Numbered from the stretch's first letter, positions 35,599 to 44,664 are shown. The stretch is DNA of 64,000 nucleotides from Flavobacterium frigidimaris (GCA_900129595.1 FQWG01000001.1:310001-374000); one strand, 5' to 3'. The notes: generated by a model from the letters alone, not told the origin. Program-made: numbers and translations.

Positions 35599-36588
35599 TT
35601 AATTATTCTGACTCAAAAGTGCTTTAAGCGTTGTCTGAAGTTCTTCTCCACGAAGATTTCTCGCTACAATGATTCCTTTTGAATCCACTAAATAATTTGC
35701 AGGAATGGCTCTTACACCGTATAATTTGGCGATTTCGCTATTCCAGTAAACTAATTCTGAAACCTGCAGCCAGTCTAAATGATCATCTTTGATTCCTTTG
35801 ATCCAGTTTTCTTTCTTTTTATCCAGAGAAATTCCGATGATGTTAAATCCTTTGTCGTGGTATTCTTTATAAGCTGCCACGATATTCGGGTTTTCTTTTC
35901 TGCAAGGAGCACACCACGATGCCCAAAAATCGACTAGTGTATATCCTTTCAGATTTTCTGAGAATCGAACTGACTTTCCTTCCGGGTCTTTTGACACAAA
36001 ATCAGGCGCTTTTTTTCCTATCGCTAATCCGTTTAGAACGGTTACCAATTCCTTTAATTCTTTCACGTAAGTGGAATTTTGCTGACTTTTATCTAAAAGT
36101 GCAATATTTTGTAAAATCTGGTCCGGTGTTAATCTGTACGACCAATTTCTGTACAATACATAAGCCGAAACGATAGAGCTGGGATGTTCTGTGATAAATT
36201 TGCTTATATCAACATTTTGAGTTTTCCTGTAAACATCAAACAAATCCTGAGACGCAGATCCTTCGACTACTGAATTGCTGTAATACTTAACCGGACTTAG
36301 TTTTACGGTAATAGGTGCTTTCTCTAAAAAGATATACAAAGGAATATTGGCTGTGTTAACACTTAATCCATACAATTCAGGAAGTTTTATTTTGGTTTTA
36401 AAACTAAATTTACCGTCCACTACTTTTACTGAATCGATGGTGGTAAACATCTTGTTATGAAACTTTTGCAGGTATACATAATTGGCCACGGTATCTACAA
36501 CTGTTCCTTTTAACTGCACATTTGCGTCTTGCGCCTGAGCTGCTGTTGCTCCAAGGCACAGCGTAAGAAATAATACTATTTTTTTCAT
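35599..36588 (-). CDS. TlpA/ResA-like thioredoxin-fold protein with DUF4369-type N-domain
   Basis: 329 residues, signal peptide ending ATAAQAQ (about 20), an N-terminal beta domain as in DUF4369 proteins (LKGTVVDTVANYVYLQKF), then a thioredoxin fold with active site WASWCAPCRKE (C226 and C229). It probably reduces or isomerises disulfides in the periplasm. Such genes often sit in SusCD loci of Bacteroidota; here it follows SusD by 90 bp and may reduce disulfides in imported peptides. Confidence 0.9.
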   Translation of the reverse strand: MKKIVLFLTLCLGATAAQAQDANVQLKGTVVDTVANYVYLQKFHNKMFTTIDSVKVVDGKFSFKTKIKLPELYGLSVNTANIPLYIFLEKAPITVKLSPVKYYSNSVVEGSASQDLFDVYRKTQNVDISKFITEHPSSIVSAYVLYRNWSYRLTPDQILQNIALLDKSQQNSTYVKELKELVTVLNGLAIGKKAPDFVSKDPEGKSVRFSENLKGYTLVDFWASWCAPCRKENPNIVAAYKEYHDKGFNIIGISLDKKKENWIKGIKDDHLDWLQVSELVYWNSEIAKLYGVRAIPANYLVDSKGIIVARNLRGEELQTTLKALLSQNN

Positions 36589-36678
36589 TTTATTTGATTT
36601 TAAGTTGATGTATTTTTAGTAAAACTTTGTCAAAGTTGAACTTTAACAAAGTTACTGTACGATTATGATGGCTGTTTT

Positions 36679-38136
36679 TTAATATAATTTATTGGTTGCT
36701 AACTCTGTATTTGCCGGCGGGAATATATAATTAGCATCAGATGGTGTTACTGCCGGGGTCTGTAATTTACTGTCGCCTTTGGCAGGAAGTGTTTGCAGGT
36801 TTCTAAGCAAATCGGGGCCGCGGAAACCTTCTCCCAATAATTCGATCCTGCGTTCTTTCCAGATTGCATCAATTAGCTGGTTGGGATCTGAAAGTACAGC
36901 GGGAGCAAAAACATACGAAGCATCTGAACGCTGATGAACGGCTTTTAACAAATTAGCAGACAATGTCAGATTGCCTGTTTTTGCAGCAGCTTCGGCATAA
37001 TTCAGTAATACTTCAGAATATCGGATTACAGGAATATAATCGAGGAATGGCGATGGTTTTGCGTACTTTTTAAAATACTGTTTGCCTGACACGGTTCTGG
37101 TTAAATCACGGCGTTTATCAGTGGTTCTCCACTGTGCATCTCCTAAAATACCTGTCGGATTTAGATAATATTCTAAATTGGTATTGTAGATATAAGCGAT
37201 GGAAGATTGCCCTGTATACGAATCTAAAGAACTCATTGGAATACTGAAAATAGATTCGACCGTTGCATAATTCGAAGAAAATATAACTGTAATATCAGGT
37301 TGCAAAACATGTTTTACATCACTTGCCGTAGTAGAAAACGGCGCTTGTGTCTGAGGAGCCAATTTAGCAGCTTCTTCAATTACTTTTGCCCAATTGTTCA
37401 TCGTTAAGTAAACCCTTGTTTTAAGAGCAATTGCAGTACTTACATGCGCTCTTGTGGTATTAAGATCTGCAGATGCATAACTTTGCGGTAATGCTGCTTC
37501 GGCTTCGTCTAAATCTTTTATTATCTGTTTGTAAATTTCTGCAACAGAACTTCTTGCCAAATCATTATTGGCTGCTCCGGTTTCTGCTTTTAATCGAAGC
37601 GGAACTCCTTTTGAGGCTCCGGCGTCTTTATTATAAGGCTGTCCGTAACTAATTACCAAACTGTAATAAGACAGCGCTCGCACTAATTTAGCTTCGCCAA
37701 TATATTGTCTGGCTTTTTCCTCTGTAACGACAGCCGGATTTGCAGCCAGTCCTTCAATCAAAATATTGGCGTTATTGATCGCTGAGTAAGCTGATCCCCA
37801 AAGATTATTGATATCATTTGAACCGGAACTGTAGGAGTTGTTCCAGCTTTCGTAACCTGTAAAATTATTGGCTGTGATATTGATAAAATCTTCTCCGCGC
37901 TGGTCCTGATACAACAGGAAACGTCCTCCGTATAAACTCGCGCCTTTAAAAGCTTTGTAGATTCCGTTTACCAAACCTTCGATTCTTGCCGGAGTTTTAA
38001 AAATATCCTTGTCAGAAACGGTGGTATCCGGTGCTATGTTCAGGTCTTCATTATTTTCACAAGAGGTAAATAACAATCCGGAGAGCAGCAAAACTGTTGC
38101 AACTGATTTTCTGTGTGATTTAAAATATGTTTTCAT
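36679..38136 (-). CDS. SusD/RagB-family surface lipoprotein
   Basis: 485 residues with a lipoprotein signal (LLSGLLFTSCENNED, Cys near 26), the SusD N-domain (RIEGLVNGIYKAF), TPR-like helices including ARQYIGEAKLVRALSYYSLV, and the C-terminal RagB/SusD motif IRYSEVLLNYAEAAAKTG followed by IWKERRIELLGEGFRGPDLLR. It is the substrate-capturing lid over the SusC transporter, whose gene is 19 bp upstream. From its peptidase neighbours the ligand is likely a peptide rather than a glycan. Confidence 0.95.
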   Translation of the reverse strand: MKTYFKSHRKSVATVLLLSGLLFTSCENNEDLNIAPDTTVSDKDIFKTPARIEGLVNGIYKAFKGASLYGGRFLLYQDQRGEDFINITANNFTGYESWNNSYSSGSNDINNLWGSAYSAINNANILIEGLAANPAVVTEEKARQYIGEAKLVRALSYYSLVISYGQPYNKDAGASKGVPLRLKAETGAANNDLARSSVAEIYKQIIKDLDEAEAALPQSYASADLNTTRAHVSTAIALKTRVYLTMNNWAKVIEEAAKLAPQTQAPFSTTASDVKHVLQPDITVIFSSNYATVESIFSIPMSSLDSYTGQSSIAYIYNTNLEYYLNPTGILGDAQWRTTDKRRDLTRTVSGKQYFKKYAKPSPFLDYIPVIRYSEVLLNYAEAAAKTGNLTLSANLLKAVHQRSDASYVFAPAVLSDPNQLIDAIWKERRIELLGEGFRGPDLLRNLQTLPAKGDSKLQTPAVTPSDANYIFPPANTELATNKLY

Positions 38137-38155
38137 TGTGTTTGTTTATTAGTGA

Positions 38156-41100
38156 TTAAAACCCGACGTTAAGACCAAATGTGAAAGTTCTTCCCTGACC
38201 TACAGAATTCTTCTCAACTCCCATAGAAGTGGTTGAAGCTCCGTTTGAAGAGGTTTCCGGATCTGATCCCGTATAAGACGTAATCAGGAAAAGATTGGTA
38301 GCCTGCGCATAGATCCTGATAGAGGATAATTGTGCTTTTGCCAAAATATTTCTTGGCAATGAAAAACCAACTGCCAATTGCTGCAATCGTAAAAAATCAG
38401 CTTTTTCTGCATTCTCAGAAATTGCAAAACCACTTGAACCATTCGAAATAACATCGTTATACACTAATTTCGGAATATCGGTTACCTGTCCCGGAGTTGT
38501 CCAGCGGCCTAAAACATCTGTTGAGTTATTGTAAAAACGCTGGTCCAGAAGGGTTCCTCTCGTATTATTCATCACTTTATTACCACCTGAATAGGTAAAA
38601 CCAACAGTAAAATCGAAAGCTTTGTATTGAAATACATTTGTCAGACCTCCATACCAAACCGGCAATGCATTACCCAAAACCTGATAATCTGCTACTGTAA
38701 TGGCGGCAGCTGTTGTTCCGTCTAAATATGTCCAGTTGCTTTGCCCTGAAGGAACTGCAGCACTGTATTGTACTTTTTCTCCGTTTTTGTTGATGAAGAT
38801 TCTGCGTCCGTTGTCCGGATTTACACCTCCGCTTACTGCTCCGTAAAGACTTCCCGCAGAATAACCTACTCTGGTAATATTGTTGGCTTCTGTGGTTACC
38901 TGCGTATATCCAATAATGTCTGTGTTTCCTTCGGCAAGAGCTGTAACTTTATTTTTTACATGTGTATAATTGAAGGACGCTTTCCATTGAAAATTTTCAG
39001 TATTTGCGATTGTCGCAGTAAGTCCAAGTTCGATCCCCCGATTGTACATGGATCCCACGTTAGAAAGTATAGCATCTCCCGGAATTCCCTTTGAAGGCGA
39101 TTGAGGAGTACTTAAAATCAATCCATTTACATTATTATTGAAATAATCTGCGGTAAATTGCAATCGGTCTTTAAAAAAGCCTGCCTCAAGGCCAATGTTG
39201 GTCTGATCGCTGGTTTCCCATCCCAGATTTTCGTTTCCTGCCTGAGAAATTGCCCAGGTAGATGCTGAACCATAAATAGATGCACCATAAAGATTTTGTG
39301 AAGCATACGCCGATGAAAGATTTCCGTTACCTACTCTTCCCCAGCTTCCTTTTAATTTTAGTGAACTGAAAGTATCTGTAATTCCGCTGTTTTTAAAAAA
39401 CGATTCTTCGCTTACCAGCCATCCTGCAGAAATACCGCCAAAGTTTCCGTACTTATTGTTTAAACCTAAAGCTGAATTTCCATCTTTTCTGAAATTTCCT
39501 GTAATGAAATATTTCCCGCCATAATCATACGACAATCTGAAAAACGAAGAAAGAAAAAGTCTTTCAGACAAACTGTTTCCGGACGACCTGATGGTTCCCC
39601 ATGTTCCCTGATAATATTCAAAGAAAGGGTCTGAAACATTCGTTTGATTGGCTCCCCATGAAGAGTTTTCATATTTCTGAACGTCATATCCTGCCAATGC
39701 TGCAATATGATGTTTAGCCCCAAAGCGCCTGTCGAAAGTAAAACTGTTTGTAAAATTGTAATTGTTTCTTAAAGCCGCAATATTAGTAGCAGAACCTCCT
39801 GTAGCAAATGCTGATGATCCAAGATTAGGGCTTAAATACGTGATATTTTCTGCTCTTAATCTGTCTATTCCGTAATTACTGTCGAATTTAAATCCGTCGA
39901 AAAAAGTAATCGTTGCATGAATATTTCCTACCATATGATCGTTTGAACTGGTATATTTACTGTTTTCAAACAATGCTCCGGGATGCCATAAGGTATTGGT
40001 AAACAAGTTATTTCCTGAACTTGCTGTTCCTGTAGAACTTAGATTATACGAACCATCGGGATTATAAGCTGCAACGTTTGGAGGCAATACCAACGCTAAA
40101 CGTGCTGCACCAATCAATAATAAACCACTGCTGCTTAATGATCCCGTATTTTGTGCCTGATTGAAAGTATTGTTATACGAAAGATTTCCGCCTAGTTTTA
40201 ACCAGCTGTTTACATCGTGATCGATATTAAACCTTGCTCCTTTTCTTTCGAACTCATTGTCTTTTGTAATTCCTTCCTGCTTAGAATAATTGGTAGAAAA
40301 GAAATACCTTGTTTTATCTGTTCCTCCTGAAATACTAAGGTTATGGTTTTGAGAAACAGCATCGCGATACACCTGATCTTTCCAGTTTGTATTGACACGG
40401 GAACCATCAGGATTCAATGACGGAAAGAAAAGCGCTGAGGCTACAGCAGGATTATTTTCGTTTCCGCTCAATATTTTGCTGTTCAATACGGCTTCATTTT
40501 TGATGTCTTCGTATTGTGTATTGTTTAAAAGATCTGGTAATCTGGTGGCTCTGGTAATTCCTACCCAGGCATCATAAGTTACTTTAGCCTTGCCGGCCTT
40601 TCCTTTTTTAGTGGTCACCAGAATCACACCACCGGCTGCACGTGAACCATAAATGGATGTAGAAGCAGCATCTTTTAAAATATCAATAGATTCAATATCT
40701 GACGGATTAATATCGGATAGCGGATTATTAGCTACTGAATTTGTTGTCGAAACATCACCGGAATTCACCGGAATTCCGTCAATAACAATTAAAGGAGATG
40801 TACTTAAAGAAATTGAATTTACTCCTCTGATTCTAATTACCGAAGGATCATTTAATACACCACTCGGCGTCGAAACATTTACCCCGGAAGCTTTTCCAAT
40901 AAGTGCCTGCTCAAAACTTTGCACCGGAATATCCTTAATGGTTTTAGAAGTTATTCTTGCAGCTGATCCTGTAAATTCTTTTTTACTCTGGGTACCGTAA
41001 CCTACTACCAGAACTTCTTTTAAAGCAGTGTTAGAAGGATTCAGCCGAATGTCGCTAAAGGATGAACCTGCTCTTTTATCGAGTGTTTCGTAACCAACAT

Positions 41101-41326
41101 AATTGATCGAAACGGTATTGTCTTGTGGTGTTATCGAAAGAGAAAATTTTCCATTTCCGTCACTAATCGTCGATTTGCCGCTTTCGGTAGCAATGATGGT
41201 AACTCCGGGTAACGGTTCTCCCGTATCAGAACCTCTGACGGTACCACTTATTGTTCGGTCCTGTGCCTGTAACACACTGGGAAGTATGCTAAACAGAAAA
41301 ATTAAGCTTAGTAAGATTTTTTTCAT
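38156..41326 (-). CDS. SusC/RagA-family TonB-dependent transporter
   Basis: 1056 residues: signal peptide (LSLIFLFSILPSVLQAQ), a carboxypeptidase-regulatory-like domain (ISGTVRGSDTGEPLPGVTI, about 25-45), the SusC box VVGYGTQSKKEFTG (about 107-120), the plug (IRGVNSISLSTSPLIVIDG) and a 22-stranded barrel ending in FTFGLNVGF. It imports oligomers through the outer membrane by TonB energy together with SusD. It is the first large gene downstream of the SAM-I riboswitch and leader ORF (102 bp after the leader stop), so expression should fall when S-adenosylmethionine is plentiful. Confidence 0.95.
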   Translation of the reverse strand: MKKILLSLIFLFSILPSVLQAQDRTISGTVRGSDTGEPLPGVTIIATESGKSTISDGNGKFSLSITPQDNTVSINYVGYETLDKRAGSSFSDIRLNPSNTALKEVLVVGYGTQSKKEFTGSAARITSKTIKDIPVQSFEQALIGKASGVNVSTPSGVLNDPSVIRIRGVNSISLSTSPLIVIDGIPVNSGDVSTTNSVANNPLSDINPSDIESIDILKDAASTSIYGSRAAGGVILVTTKKGKAGKAKVTYDAWVGITRATRLPDLLNNTQYEDIKNEAVLNSKILSGNENNPAVASALFFPSLNPDGSRVNTNWKDQVYRDAVSQNHNLSISGGTDKTRYFFSTNYSKQEGITKDNEFERKGARFNIDHDVNSWLKLGGNLSYNNTFNQAQNTGSLSSSGLLLIGAARLALVLPPNVAAYNPDGSYNLSSTGTASSGNNLFTNTLWHPGALFENSKYTSSNDHMVGNIHATITFFDGFKFDSNYGIDRLRAENITYLSPNLGSSAFATGGSATNIAALRNNYNFTNSFTFDRRFGAKHHIAALAGYDVQKYENSSWGANQTNVSDPFFEYYQGTWGTIRSSGNSLSERLFLSSFFRLSYDYGGKYFITGNFRKDGNSALGLNNKYGNFGGISAGWLVSEESFFKNSGITDTFSSLKLKGSWGRVGNGNLSSAYASQNLYGASIYGSASTWAISQAGNENLGWETSDQTNIGLEAGFFKDRLQFTADYFNNNVNGLILSTPQSPSKGIPGDAILSNVGSMYNRGIELGLTATIANTENFQWKASFNYTHVKNKVTALAEGNTDIIGYTQVTTEANNITRVGYSAGSLYGAVSGGVNPDNGRRIFINKNGEKVQYSAAVPSGQSNWTYLDGTTAAAITVADYQVLGNALPVWYGGLTNVFQYKAFDFTVGFTYSGGNKVMNNTRGTLLDQRFYNNSTDVLGRWTTPGQVTDIPKLVYNDVISNGSSGFAISENAEKADFLRLQQLAVGFSLPRNILAKAQLSSIRIYAQATNLFLITSYTGSDPETSSNGASTTSMGVEKNSVGQGRTFTFGLNVGF

Positions 41327-41428
41327 TTGGTTTTGGTTAATTAAAAATTGGACATATAAATTCCCGGACCACTATTAAAATGATCTATCATTGCATTGAT
41401 AAAAAACAGGAAATTGGTTTAAGAAATG

Positions 41429-41527
41429 TTAACTGTAGCGCATTCGGAAAATCGGGAAATGATTTTCTTCTTCTGAAAACAGATTTTGTTGTTCCGGACT
41501 GGCGTGTAATATTAATTGCGTTTTCAT
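41429..41527 (-). CDS. 32-codon leader ORF between SAM riboswitch and SusC
   Basis: The ATG at 41527 opens a 32-residue frame ending ENHFPIFRMRYS with a TAA at 41429. It starts 60 nt after the riboswitch 3' edge and ends 102 nt before SusC. The product has no signal or membrane helix and one internal Met near its end. Its place suggests that it, rather than SusC directly, is the first translated frame under riboswitch control. Its reality rests on position and clean start/stop, not on any homologue I can name. Confidence 0.5.
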   Translation of the reverse strand: MKTQLILHASPEQQNLFSEEENHFPIFRMRYS

Positions 41528-41586
41528 TCTAAAAATAAATGACTTTAATAATAATGATCTTACTCAGATTTTCTAACGAAATCTTT

Positions 41587-41682
41587 CTTATCTGTCCACC
41601 GCAGCGGAAGGATTTAGCACCTTATTTGGCAACAGGTTGCTAAGACATCATCGGGCCTAATCCCTCAGTCTTTCTGGATAAG
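41587..41682 (-). promoter_or_regulatory. SAM-I (S-box) riboswitch
   Basis: On the minus strand the conserved elements appear in order: P1 5' CTTATCCAGAAAGAC, GAGGGATTAGGCCCGATGA, TTAGCAACC, AAGGTGCTAAATCC and P1 3' GGACAGATAAG. CTTATC and GATAAG pair to close the aptamer. This is the S-adenosylmethionine class I aptamer, which lowers expression of downstream genes when SAM is bound. No classical terminator with U run follows within the 60 nt before the leader ORF, so control may be translational or use a weak hairpin (AGATTT/AAATCT). Confidence 0.95.
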
Positions 41683-41706
41683 TTCACGTAGATTTTTTCT
41701 ACCCTG

Positions 41707-41714
41707 CAAATATA
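41707..41714 (-). promoter_or_regulatory. -7 box for the riboswitch transcript
   Basis: TATATTTG on the minus strand matches TAnnTTTG and lies 25 nt before the riboswitch P1 stem, a sensible distance for the transcription start. Confidence 0.5.
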
Positions 41715-42338
41715 TATATAAATTCTATGTAATTAGTAGAGTTTAGGTTTGTTTTTTCGAAAAATGAGCAATAAGTTTAAAAATATACCTTGAGATATTG
41801 ACTTAATCATAAAAATTTATCCTGACCAAAAACCAATTAAAACACACCAAATCAACACCTTAAATAACTAATAAATCTTTTTTCACCATTACTGCATATT
41901 TCCCCCTGCTCCTTCTGATTATTTTTATTTAATTTTAAAAAAACACATCCAAAGCAAAAAAAAGATTACAAAAAGACTATTGTATAACACAAATTACAAT
42001 CGATGGTTTAGCATTTTTTAGTAATCAATGAAGTTTAAAAGTTCGGTAAACAGTAAAAAAAGCATGATCGTAAGTCTCACTTTTCTTTTTATGTACTTCT
42101 TCCCTTTTATTATATTAACAAAATTTTATTTACCTTTAAAGTATTCTAAAAGTCAAAAATATAATAATGTAAAATCGAGATTTGAATAAAATCTTGGTTT
42201 TTCTTTACTTTTTTTCTTAAACACGCCTAAAAAACTGCTGCAGCAAAACAAAGAGCAGCAATACTATCTGCCTTATAGAAATACATTCTGAGCACACATT
42301 GACTGGTTTATAATGAGTAACTTAAAAATAAATCCAAA
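41715..42338. other. Intergenic region between divergent SusC locus and barrel gene
   Basis: About 620 bp, strongly AT-rich with poly-T/poly-A stretches. No ORF, terminator or further riboswitch recognised. Confidence 0.35.
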
Positions 42339-43412
42339 ATGCAGAAAATTGTACCTTTTATAATCCTATTCTTTTGCTGTTCCCTGGCATGGACCCAAAC
42401 AAAATCGACGGACAGCAGTGCAACCGCAAAACCAAAGGTCAAGAATATTGATTTCAATGTAATGCCTTATCTTAATTACAACAGGACTCTTGAATTTATG
42501 TTTGGTGCAATCCCAATGATGATGTACAAGGTCAACAAAGCAGATACGATCTCGCCTAAATCTTTATCCGGTATTTCTGCGGTTTATAGTACTAATAAAT
42601 CTTATTTTATTGCCTCATTCAACAAATGGTATTTGAAGGAAGACAGCTGGCGGGCACAACTTTTTATCGCAACAGGCAATCAGAATGCACAATTTTATGT
42701 AGATGATATCGACGTACCTGCTTTTTATGATTACGGAACCAAAGCATCGATGGTGAACTTTATCCTGCAACGCAAGGTTATAAAATCTTTATATGCCGGT
42801 ATTGGCTACGCTTATGCGCATTATGACACAAAATATGAAGACGATATAGAACCTTCTTCTATAACTCACACCAATGGCTTGCAATTCAATTTAATGTATG
42901 ATACGCGTGATGCTGTTTATTATCCGACTAAAGGTGATAAAATAAAACTGCGATGGCTTAATGATCCTAAATGGTTAGGAAATGATGTTACTGCCAATAA
43001 AATCCTATCCGAGTACAATACCTATTTTCCCATGCGTCACGGAACTGATGTACTCGCCGCCCGATTCTCCGGTAAATTCGGATTGGGTAATATTGCTTTT
43101 GAACAACAAGTGACGATTGGCAATGAAGACATCAGAGGCTATTCTGAAGGAAAATACCGTGGCGACGGACTAATGGCGCTGCAGGGGGAGTACCGTTACA
43201 ACTTTAATAAAAGAATGGGATTGGTGGGTTTTGCCGGTGTAGCCACCATTTACGGCTCTGACACAGAAAGTTTCAACTGGGGTTTATATCCCGGAGCCGG
43301 TGTAGGTTATCGCTACAGGGCCTTCAAAACCGAGAAATTCAATATAGGACTGGATGCCGCTGTTGGTAAAGGAGACTGGGGACTTTATTTTAGAATTGGA
43401 GAGGCATTTTAG
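42339..43412 (+). CDS. BamA/TamA-like (Omp85-type) outer membrane barrel protein
   Basis: 357 residues, signal peptide ending CCSLAWTQ (about 20). No POTRA domain is present; the protein is almost entirely barrel. LQFNLMYDTRDAVYYPTKGDKIKLRW (starting near 186) and EDIRGYSEGKYRGDGLMALQGEYRY (starting near 262) match the Omp85 barrel repeat with its conserved R-G-Y/F segment. Such POTRA-less proteins are common in Bacteroidota and are called surface antigen-like; the role is unknown, perhaps lipid or protein insertion. Confidence 0.8.
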   Translation: MQKIVPFIILFFCCSLAWTQTKSTDSSATAKPKVKNIDFNVMPYLNYNRTLEFMFGAIPMMMYKVNKADTISPKSLSGISAVYSTNKSYFIASFNKWYLKEDSWRAQLFIATGNQNAQFYVDDIDVPAFYDYGTKASMVNFILQRKVIKSLYAGIGYAYAHYDTKYEDDIEPSSITHTNGLQFNLMYDTRDAVYYPTKGDKIKLRWLNDPKWLGNDVTANKILSEYNTYFPMRHGTDVLAARFSGKFGLGNIAFEQQVTIGNEDIRGYSEGKYRGDGLMALQGEYRYNFNKRMGLVGFAGVATIYGSDTESFNWGLYPGAGVGYRYRAFKTEKFNIGLDAAVGKGDWGLYFRIGEAF

Positions 43413-43541
43413 ATTATTAGCTATTTTTAAGAGCATTTTTATTGAAATAATTACAAACATCGATTCTCTGTTGATTTGTAAATTAAACTATGTGTTACTA
43501 TTTTTTCTCGAAGATCCGGCAGATTTTTATTCTCTAGTCAA

Positions 43542-43610
43542 CCTCTATATTCTTTCCTCTATATTCTTTCTTCTTTCCTCTATATTCTATATTCTATTCT
43601 CTCTCTCCTC
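43542..43610 (-). repeat. Purine-rich heptanucleotide-period repeat, copy C
   Basis: Minus-strand 7-nt units TAGAATA, TAGAATA, TAGAGGA, AAGAAGA, AAGAATA, TAGAGGA, AAGAATA preceded by GA-only units; about ten units begin 3 nt after the MgtC-like gene stop. Confidence 0.7.
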
Positions 43611-43613
43611 ACC

Positions 43614-44036
43614 CTACTTCCTATTTCTCATCCACTTTTCTATAGGTTCGAGAACTGTATTTACAATCGCTACTAAAGCCGTACAAATCAAAGCTTCGAT
43701 AAAATAACCTGAAGCCGCAATACAGCCAATAGCGGCACTGCACCATATTGTGGCTGCCGAGTTTAATCCGTGTACATTAGGCCCTTCTCTAAAAATAACT
43801 CCGGCTCCCAGAAAACCAACTCCCATAACGACCTGAGCCGTAATACGGGTAACATCGATATTGGGCGCATTTGCAGCCACTTTTATAGACAATAATACAA
43901 ACGTGGCTGCTCCTGTGGCTACGAGCATATTGGTTTTTAGCCCTGTTTCTTTATGATGCCATTGTCTCTCGAAACCTATAATTAATCCAGCGAATAAAGC
44001 GACTACAAGTCGGATAAAAAATTCTGTTGTGCTCAA
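43614..44036 (-). CDS. MgtC/SapB-family membrane protein
   Basis: 140 residues with four hydrophobic helices. RLVVALFAGLIIGFERQWHHKETGLKTNMLVATGAA (starting near 9) carries the conserved E-R/Q and H-K-x-A/T-G-L-R/K-T signature, and GVGFLGAGVIFREG (about 70-83) is the second MgtC motif. Short forms without the C-terminal ACT-like domain are widespread. The family is linked to Mg2+ limitation and F-ATPase or membrane potential control; the exact role here is not known. Confidence 0.9.
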   Translation of the reverse strand: MSTTEFFIRLVVALFAGLIIGFERQWHHKETGLKTNMLVATGAATFVLLSIKVAANAPNIDVTRITAQVVMGVGFLGAGVIFREGPNVHGLNSAATIWCSAAIGCIAASGYFIEALICTALVAIVNTVLEPIEKWMRNRK

Positions 44037-44134
44037 AATTATTGTTTTATAGCATTAAAAAAATCTTTGCTTTTTGAAAGATTAAATATAAGAATTTTCA
44101 AGATTATTTAGATTCTAAAGTTGTCCTTATGTTA

Positions 44135-44512
44135 TTATAATTCTTCTGTCTCCGGAATTTGATTTTCCAGTATCTTTTTTAACTGAGGCGCAAACGCTAA
44201 TCCCCATTTGTCAATTGCTATAATAAGAGGCATTAGTGACTCTCCGGATTCTGTTAGAAAATATTCTACCCGCAAAGGGATTTCTGTATAAACTGTTTTT
44301 CCCAGAAGTCCATGAAATTCCAATTCTTTCAATTGATTTTGCAGTACACGCTTTGTAATTCCGTTTACAACTTTAACAAGGTCTTTAGGTCGTTTTGTGC
44401 CTTTTGAAATTTCATCAAGCAAACAAAATTTCCATTTAGAGCCCACCACTTCCATGGCTACATTGAGTCCGCAACTATAATCAATTGGTATTTTTCGCTG
44501 GTACATATTCAT
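44135..44512 (-). CDS. HxlR-family winged-helix regulator
   Basis: 125 residues with the HxlR pattern: CGLNVAMEVVGSKWKFCLLDEI (starting near 14), PKDLVKVVNGITKRVLQNQLKELEFHGLLGKTVY and the wing RVEYFLTESGESLMPLI. One Cys near the N-terminus (C14) and one in the recognition region (C30) could sense redox or reactive electrophiles as in HypR/YodB-type members. It is divergent from an NAD(P)H-dependent oxidoreductase, the usual target of such regulators. Confidence 0.92.
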   Translation of the reverse strand: MNMYQRKIPIDYSCGLNVAMEVVGSKWKFCLLDEISKGTKRPKDLVKVVNGITKRVLQNQLKELEFHGLLGKTVYTEIPLRVEYFLTESGESLMPLIIAIDKWGLAFAPQLKKILENQIPETEEL

Positions 44513-44569
44513 GTCATTTAGAAATACAAAAGTAAAGACAAAAAAGAGCTTTTCTACGAAATGGTGATG

Positions 44570-44585
44570 GTGATTAATTTATCAC
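44570..44585. promoter_or_regulatory. Palindrome, probable HxlR operator
   Basis: GTGAT-N6-ATCAC forms a 16-bp palindrome in the divergent region, just upstream of the -33 box of the oxidoreductase promoter. Confidence 0.45.
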
Positions 44586-44607
44586 TATAGGATTAATTCG
44601 TCCCTTA

Positions 44608-44638
44608 TTGCCCTGTTTATCGATCAGCCCGACCTTTG
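44608..44638 (+). promoter_or_regulatory. Promoter of the oxidoreductase gene
   Basis: TTG (44608-44610), 20-bp spacer and GACCTTTG (44631-44638, 7 of 8 to TAnnTTTG), 26 bp before the ATG. For the other direction, CAAAAGTA at 44527-44534 is a perfect reverse -7 box for the HxlR gene. Confidence 0.55.
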
Positions 44639-44664
44639 TGGCTTAAAATTATAACATTCACAAA

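Noticed and set aside
39466..40407. Antisense and alternative-frame ORFs within SusC
   Set aside because: Overlap the SusC frame entirely; codon pattern supports only SusC.
43542..43610. Possible CRISPR-like array in the pyrimidine-rich tract
   Set aside because: Units are 7 nt without spacers, and no cas gene is present.
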